This document shows, in pieces, positions 59,726 through 64,000 of a stretch of DNA of 64,000 bases. Source of the stretch: DTU064 sp045588245 (GTDB lineage Bacteria; Bacillota; Clostridia; Oscillospirales; CAG-272); assembly GCA_045588245.1 (NCBI GenBank), contig JAZNDW010000001.1, forward strand, positions 1 through 64,000, in the 5' to 3' direction. Positions within the stretch are counted from its first letter, which is position 1, and every line of letters begins with the position of its first letter. Made by a program: the position numbers and the translations under genes. Below the pieces are notes generated by a model. It was not told where the DNA came from and did no database searches. It saw only the letters and a program-made list of their open reading frames with translations.

Positions 59726-61708
59726 TTATTTTTTGAATATATTTCCGTTTCTGTATTCGTTATAAACATTCTCAAACCAATTGTTTGTGTTCGGTATGGG
59801 GCGGCACGCTTCAAAATACGTTTCAGCGCTCATACCCGACTCGTTTTCGTTTAGACGAACGCATCCCACAAGCTTTGAATGTCCAACATCCGTTTGCGGC
59901 TTATCTGACGACAGGATCTCGTCCGCGTCCGCGTCCGTTATAAGATAGGAGCCGCGCGACAAGCCGCCGTCATTTATGTATGCGTTGACGGAATTTAGCA
60001 TGGCAAATTGCGTTATCAATATATCGTAGTTTATAAAAAGGTCGGTGATTGTTCGTGTATCACTTGCACCGTATTCGCCAAACGACGCGATTTCCGATCT
60101 TACACGGTCTATCAAATACTTGATTTTTTCGGGCCTGCGAAGGAATGAGCAAGATTCGGTCATGGCGTGGGCGTACTCATTTCTCTTCTCCATGATCATT
60201 TCAAACGTCAGCTTATTATCGCCTTGTCCTATGGGAAGATGAACAGAATAGGTGGTAACGTTATGGTCATTATTTTGTTTTGTATACAGTCTATCCGCAA
60301 TCTTTTCAGCCGCACGAATACTGCCTACCTGAGTTGAATTAAGGGCAGATCCACCGGGGCGCTGCACGCCGAAGACACCTGCTGCCTCGCCGATTACAAA
60401 CAGTCCGTCAACGGTGCTCTGATACCATTTGTCAACGTAAACACCGCCGTTACAGTGCTGTGCCGAAACCGCGATCTCAAGCGGTTCTTTATATAGGTCA
60501 ACGCCGTAAGAAGCATATAATTCGATAGCGGGCTTATTCATTTTTTCAAGTCTGTCTATCGGTGTTTCACCTGTTGATCCGCAGTTACATAAATATGAAT
60601 ATGCCTCATCGCCCGCGAGTGAGAGCTCGGGTTTTCCGTTTGACACGATCTCTTTCGGATTATGAAGAAAATCAAGAAATACGCGTCTGCCTCGGCTTGT
60701 TTCCGAAAAAACGGCAAGATCGACGGCTGACGAACCGTAGCCGTCATTCGTTTTAACCCGTTCGGGTGAGAATGGCCATTCGTACCCTTTTTTGAATATA
60801 GACGCCGCGACAGCCGTCGGCGAGTCGATGTAGTCGGAGAGAAACTCGCGAGCATCACCGCCGTCTTTATCTGTTGAAAAATACCTAGGCAATACCTGCT
60901 GATAGCTGCCTGAAACGTTCCAGCGCGGTGACACGGATGCAAGTCCGTACTGGCTTTCGGAAAGATTCGCTCCCACAGCGCCGACAGAAAACGCAAGCCC
61001 GAGCGCACACGTCTGGCTTATAGGATAAACCGTTGACTCGTAAATGGCAGACGGGCCTCCGACCGCAAGGACAATATTTGCGCTTTCAAATATCGCATAG
61101 CCGAACTCGTTATCGCCGTTTGATTCAGCCTCACTGACGGCAATAACGCCGCACACGGCATTATTTTCCGTTATCAGCCTGACGGCACGGTAACCGTCAT
61201 AAAACGGAACTGACCTTGACGTGACTTCTCTTTCAAGCGCTTCCGTCATGAATTTTGACGTGAGCGGTCCACAGGACGTTGCACGTCCTGCCGTATCGTG
61301 ATCGGTACGGTAGCCCGTATATTCTCCATATTCGTCATGAGGAAACGGAACTCCGATCGTCGTTAATCTGTGAAAGCCGCGAAGCGAATTGACGGCTTCG
61401 ACAAATGCAAGGTCACCGTGCATCGATCCTGCTCTTGTCATATCCTCTGCCATTTTTACGGCGCTGTCAGCAGCGGCTAACTTATAGTACGTCTGCTTAT
61501 CACTTCCCGTGTTACGTGAGGTGCCCATGTTTCTGCCCTCGGTAACGATGCATATATTATCGCTGTTGACTCCCGATTCACAAAGAGCATAAGCACAGCC
61601 GAAACCCGCAGCGCCCGAGCCGATGATGACGGCATCATATCTGCGCACGGGGACTTTATTGCCGTTAACGATACTGTATTTGTCGGGATTTTTTGTTTTT
61701 ATATTCAT
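59726..61708 (-). CDS. FAD-dependent oxidoreductase of the succinate dehydrogenase/aspartate oxidase fold
   Basis: A 660-residue flavoprotein. The dinucleotide-binding VIIGSGAAGFGCAYALCESG is at residues 27-46, and the C-terminal FVIGEAAGVFGVQRPGGSALNSTQVGSIRAAE closes the FAD site. The middle has HCNGGVYVDKWYQST like the fumarate-reductase flavoprotein superfamily. No signal peptide is seen, so it is likely cytosolic. The order of motifs and the partner-free context do not identify the substrate. It is divergent from the MutS-like gene. Confidence 0.85.
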   Translation of the reverse strand: MNIKTKNPDKYSIVNGNKVPVRRYDAVIIGSGAAGFGCAYALCESGVNSDNICIVTEGRNMGTSRNTGSDKQTYYKLAAADSAVKMAEDMTRAGSMHGDLAFVEAVNSLRGFHRLTTIGVPFPHDEYGEYTGYRTDHDTAGRATSCGPLTSKFMTEALEREVTSRSVPFYDGYRAVRLITENNAVCGVIAVSEAESNGDNEFGYAIFESANIVLAVGGPSAIYESTVYPISQTCALGLAFSVGAVGANLSESQYGLASVSPRWNVSGSYQQVLPRYFSTDKDGGDAREFLSDYIDSPTAVAASIFKKGYEWPFSPERVKTNDGYGSSAVDLAVFSETSRGRRVFLDFLHNPKEIVSNGKPELSLAGDEAYSYLCNCGSTGETPIDRLEKMNKPAIELYASYGVDLYKEPLEIAVSAQHCNGGVYVDKWYQSTVDGLFVIGEAAGVFGVQRPGGSALNSTQVGSIRAAEKIADRLYTKQNNDHNVTTYSVHLPIGQGDNKLTFEMIMEKRNEYAHAMTESCSFLRRPEKIKYLIDRVRSEIASFGEYGASDTRTITDLFINYDILITQFAMLNSVNAYINDGGLSRGSYLITDADADEILSSDKPQTDVGHSKLVGCVRLNENESGMSAETYFEACRPIPNTNNWFENVYNEYRNGNIFKK

Positions 61709-61921
61709 TTTCCCCTCACCATTATTGATCGGATTGTCATTTTTCGATAATTGATTTTAACATAAATCGTCAAATATCACAATATACTCTTTATAAATAT
61801 TAATTTTTACGCAAATACTTTTATTTAATTTAATTTTATGATATTATATAAGATGTATATTTATTTTTTGGAACAATTTCGATCTTTTTTCGAAAAGATT
61901 ATCATATTTTCGGAGGACATA

Positions 61922-63526
61922 ATGGAATTACAAGATTTTTCTTTACTTTATCCATCAGGGTTTGCATATTCCGGCAAGACCCCGAATATTTCAAGAGAAA
62001 CTATTGAACAGCTTGAGCTTGATCTTTTATTTGATCTTAAAAACTCAACGCTTGAAGAATATTTCACGACCGTGCCCGAGGTAATTCGCTACCGCCAGGA
62101 CGTGTTTTACGATATGCTGCAGTGTCCTGAGGTTGCAGAAACACTTTCTAAGGTAACACCGATCTTACTTGACATCGAAGAGCTTCGCCGTCTTGAGTCG
62201 AGTCTCACCTCCGCCGGCAGTACAAACGCACAGTCGTATCTCTTCTCCCTGACAGAGATAGAGCTTTATACGTCATGTCTGACGATCATGAAAAAGGGGT
62301 TGACGAATTGCCGCGAAAAGCTCAAGAGCGAGGCGCTTGTTACTCTCGCAGAAAAGATCCATGAGCTCACCGAAAGTGATTATTACCGCGATCTTAACAA
62401 AAAGCTCAACGATCTGACACAGCGCGTACGCGACATCAAGAGCATCACCGTCGGCGTCAATCTCGATTCACAGCTTCGTCCCGTATATGCGGGCGTACTT
62501 TCAATCAATTCCCGTCCGTTCAAGAGCGGCGAAGTCCTTGATAAAATATTGCGTCTTTCATTCAAAACTGACGAGGAGACCTGCATAGCTCAGCTTTCTC
62601 CTTTCCTGAAAGGTCAGTCGGAGAATCAGCAGTATGCAACGACTCACGCATTCTACGGCGCTATCAACGAGGTTTTCAAAAGCTCCATTCATTCCTGGAA
62701 ACGTGTCGTTTCCGAATATGTGCTTGAGAACACAGATTTTCTGCTTAAGCTTTTGCCCGAAATGGAATTTGTCGTCAAGAGCTCAAAGATCATAGCAAAG
62801 CTTAACGAACGCGGTGTGCCGATGTGCCGTCCCGTCGTCATGCCGATGGAAGAAAAGGCAATATCGTTTACCGATTTATATAATCCTGTCGTTGCCCTTC
62901 GCATTGATGATGAACTCGTTCCGAACGATCTCATTTTCGACGAAAATGCCATGATTTACATTCTTACGGGTCCTAACCGCGGCGGTAAATCCGTTATCAC
63001 GTGTGCGCTCGGTCAGGCCGTTGCATTCTGTATGCTCGGCTTACCCGTTACGGCAAGAGAAGCCGTTATCTCCCCCGCCGACGGTATCTTTGCTCACTTC
63101 CCCACGGGAAGCGAGGACACTATTGACAAGGGTAGACTTGGCGAAGAATGTGCACGACTCGAAGCCATCTTTGACGTCATCACAGAGCACAGCTTAGTGC
63201 TGCTCGATGAATCTCTTTCGTCAACTGGTTCTTATGAAGCATCATATATTGCCGCCGAAGTTCTCACGGGTTTTGCTGTTCTCGGCTGCCGCGCCCTTTT
63301 CTCAACTCACCTGCATGAGCTTGCATCGAAAGTGGACGAAATCAACGCCGAGTCAGCCGCAAAAGGCGGCGTGAAGATAGACAATCTCGTTGCCGGAATT
63401 TTTGAAGGCAAGCGCAGCTTCAAGATACTTCGCGCACGTCCCGACGGAAAGAGCTATGCACGCGACATCGCGGAAAAATATAACCTCTCCTTTGACCAGA
63501 TAATGAACAAGGTCAAAAGATCATAA
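61922..63526 (+). CDS. MutS-family ATPase without mismatch-recognition domain
   Basis: The 534-residue protein has a helical core/lever part and a C-terminal MutS ATPase: Walker A TGPNRGGKSV, Walker B VLLDESLSSTGSYEASY and the switch His in FSTHLHELA. The N-terminal mismatch-binding domain of MutS is absent and no Smr nuclease domain is attached. Walker A has Arg where most MutS have Met, and Val where most have Thr. ATG 61922 follows CGGAGG. Function is unclear; it is unlikely to be the main repair MutS. Confidence 0.85.
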   Translation: MELQDFSLLYPSGFAYSGKTPNISRETIEQLELDLLFDLKNSTLEEYFTTVPEVIRYRQDVFYDMLQCPEVAETLSKVTPILLDIEELRRLESSLTSAGSTNAQSYLFSLTEIELYTSCLTIMKKGLTNCREKLKSEALVTLAEKIHELTESDYYRDLNKKLNDLTQRVRDIKSITVGVNLDSQLRPVYAGVLSINSRPFKSGEVLDKILRLSFKTDEETCIAQLSPFLKGQSENQQYATTHAFYGAINEVFKSSIHSWKRVVSEYVLENTDFLLKLLPEMEFVVKSSKIIAKLNERGVPMCRPVVMPMEEKAISFTDLYNPVVALRIDDELVPNDLIFDENAMIYILTGPNRGGKSVITCALGQAVAFCMLGLPVTAREAVISPADGIFAHFPTGSEDTIDKGRLGEECARLEAIFDVITEHSLVLLDESLSSTGSYEASYIAAEVLTGFAVLGCRALFSTHLHELASKVDEINAESAAKGGVKIDNLVAGIFEGKRSFKILRARPDGKSYARDIAEKYNLSFDQIMNKVKRS

Positions 63527-63546
63527 CAGGAAAGGAAATCCTCACA

Positions 63547-64000
63547 ATGAAAGAATTACTGACTCTTATTGAAAATAACAGCAGACTTAACAACGAACAA
63601 ATCGCGCTCATGCTCGGCAAGGAAACGGGCGATATCGCAAAAATGATCGAAGAATGCGAACAGAACGGTGTTATCGTCGGCTATCAGACTGTTATCGACT
63701 GGGACAAAACCGACAGAGAATACGTCAGCGCGTTCATCGAGATCAAGATCACACCTCAGCGCGACCGCGGATTTGATAAGATCGCCGAACGCATCTATAA
63801 CTATCCTGAAGTAACAAACCTCTACCTTATGTCGGGCGGCTTCGATCTTGCCTGCATGATTGAGGGCAGAACGATGAAAGAGGTTGCGTATTTCGTTGCA
63901 CAGAAGCTTGCTCCTATTGAGGACGTTATCGCTACGTCCACGCACTTCGTGCTACGCAAATATAAGTGCAACGGACTTATTTACGGTCCTGCAGAAGCTG
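63547..64000 (+). CDS. Lrp/AsnC-family regulator (partial, cut by window end)
   Basis: The frame opens with MKELLTLIENNSRLNNEQIALMLG, a helix-turn-helix of the Lrp type, followed by the ligand-binding RAM domain (YVSAFIEIKITPQRDRGFDKIAERI and LYLMSGGFDLACMIEG). An AGGAAAGGA site precedes the ATG, 20 bp after the MutS-like stop. The frame runs off the right edge at residue 151. Lrp-type proteins control amino-acid metabolism, but the target is not visible. Confidence 0.85.
   Translation, partial: MKELLTLIENNSRLNNEQIALMLGKETGDIAKMIEECEQNGVIVGYQTVIDWDKTDREYVSAFIEIKITPQRDRGFDKIAERIYNYPEVTNLYLMSGGFDLACMIEGRTMKEVAYFVAQKLAPIEDVIATSTHFVLRKYKCNGLIYGPAEA

Noticed and set aside
1..64000. CRISPR arrays, prophage or intact transposons
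   Set aside because: No regularly spaced direct repeats, Cas, integrase, capsid or transposase genes were found.

Overview
The window looks like the chromosome of a Gram-positive, probably anaerobic and sporulating member of the Clostridia (Bacillota), perhaps a gut or rumen species. The evidence is an IspH protein fused to ribosomal-protein-S1 domains, a long Alu-type SRP RNA next to dnaX-ebfC-recR, strong Shine-Dalgarno sites, a CotF-like spore-coat protein, FeoA/FeoB with a Cys-rich companion peptide, and a sortase-assembled pilus. I see no prophage, CRISPR array or intact insertion sequence. The genus cannot be read from the sequence.

Layout. 0-10.6 kb (minus strand): lgt-folD, a very large cyclic-glucan-synthase-like glycosyltransferase/GH94 protein, and prfB. 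10.7-16 kb: a GH127 arabinofuranosidase-type enzyme, a solute-binding lipoprotein, and a membrane-anchored parvulin foldase. 16.1-21.7 kb: a tightly packed minus-strand operon, rpiR regulator > BaiN/HI0933 flavoprotein > cmk > plsC > ispH-S1. 21.8-25.8 kb (plus strand): SRP RNA, dnaX, ebfC, recR, then a separately transcribed metal/siderophore-type binding lipoprotein. 25.8-29.7 kb: uridine phosphorylase, then yqeG > Xaa-Pro peptidase, efp and a Cys/Asp-rich zinc-ribbon protein, and tRNA-Leu(UAG).

29.7-40.8 kb is the most striking region: one minus-strand pilus operon with a consensus promoter at 40739-40767. In order it encodes a coiled-coil protein, a dedicated signal peptidase I, an 1869-residue LPATG tip adhesin, an LPSTG major pilin, a class C sortase, a small PPKTG pilin and a second sortase-fold protein that has lost the catalytic His and Cys. 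The adhesin carries seven HxHx3C repeats and a CHAP-like domain whose catalytic Cys position is Asp. The locus therefore pairs a working pilin polymerisation system with two predicted pseudoenzymes.

41-44.1 kb: a small gene of uncertain family, then feoA, feoB and an unlisted 54-residue FeoB-associated Cys-rich peptide, with a perfect promoter and repeated GTTAG/CTAAC palindromes that look like metalloregulator sites. 44.3-48.4 kb: sugar metabolism (GH36 alpha-galactosidase; YfcE phosphodiesterase > D-lyxose/D-mannose isomerase > PfkB kinase). 48.5-53.2 kb: a CotF-like protein and a small helical protein; an operon of AAA ATPase, two small membrane proteins and an anchored PstS-like binding protein; then a phosphotransferase and a GNAT acetyltransferase. 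53.4-59.6 kb: tRNA-Val(GAC) and the classic moxR > DUF58 > transglutaminase set. 59.7-64 kb: an FAD-dependent oxidoreductase, a MutS-family ATPase without a mismatch-recognition domain, and the start of an Lrp/AsnC regulator cut by the window edge.

Starts were adjusted where a Shine-Dalgarno sequence or family alignment pointed to an internal codon. All functional calls rest on motifs recognised by eye; no database search was run.
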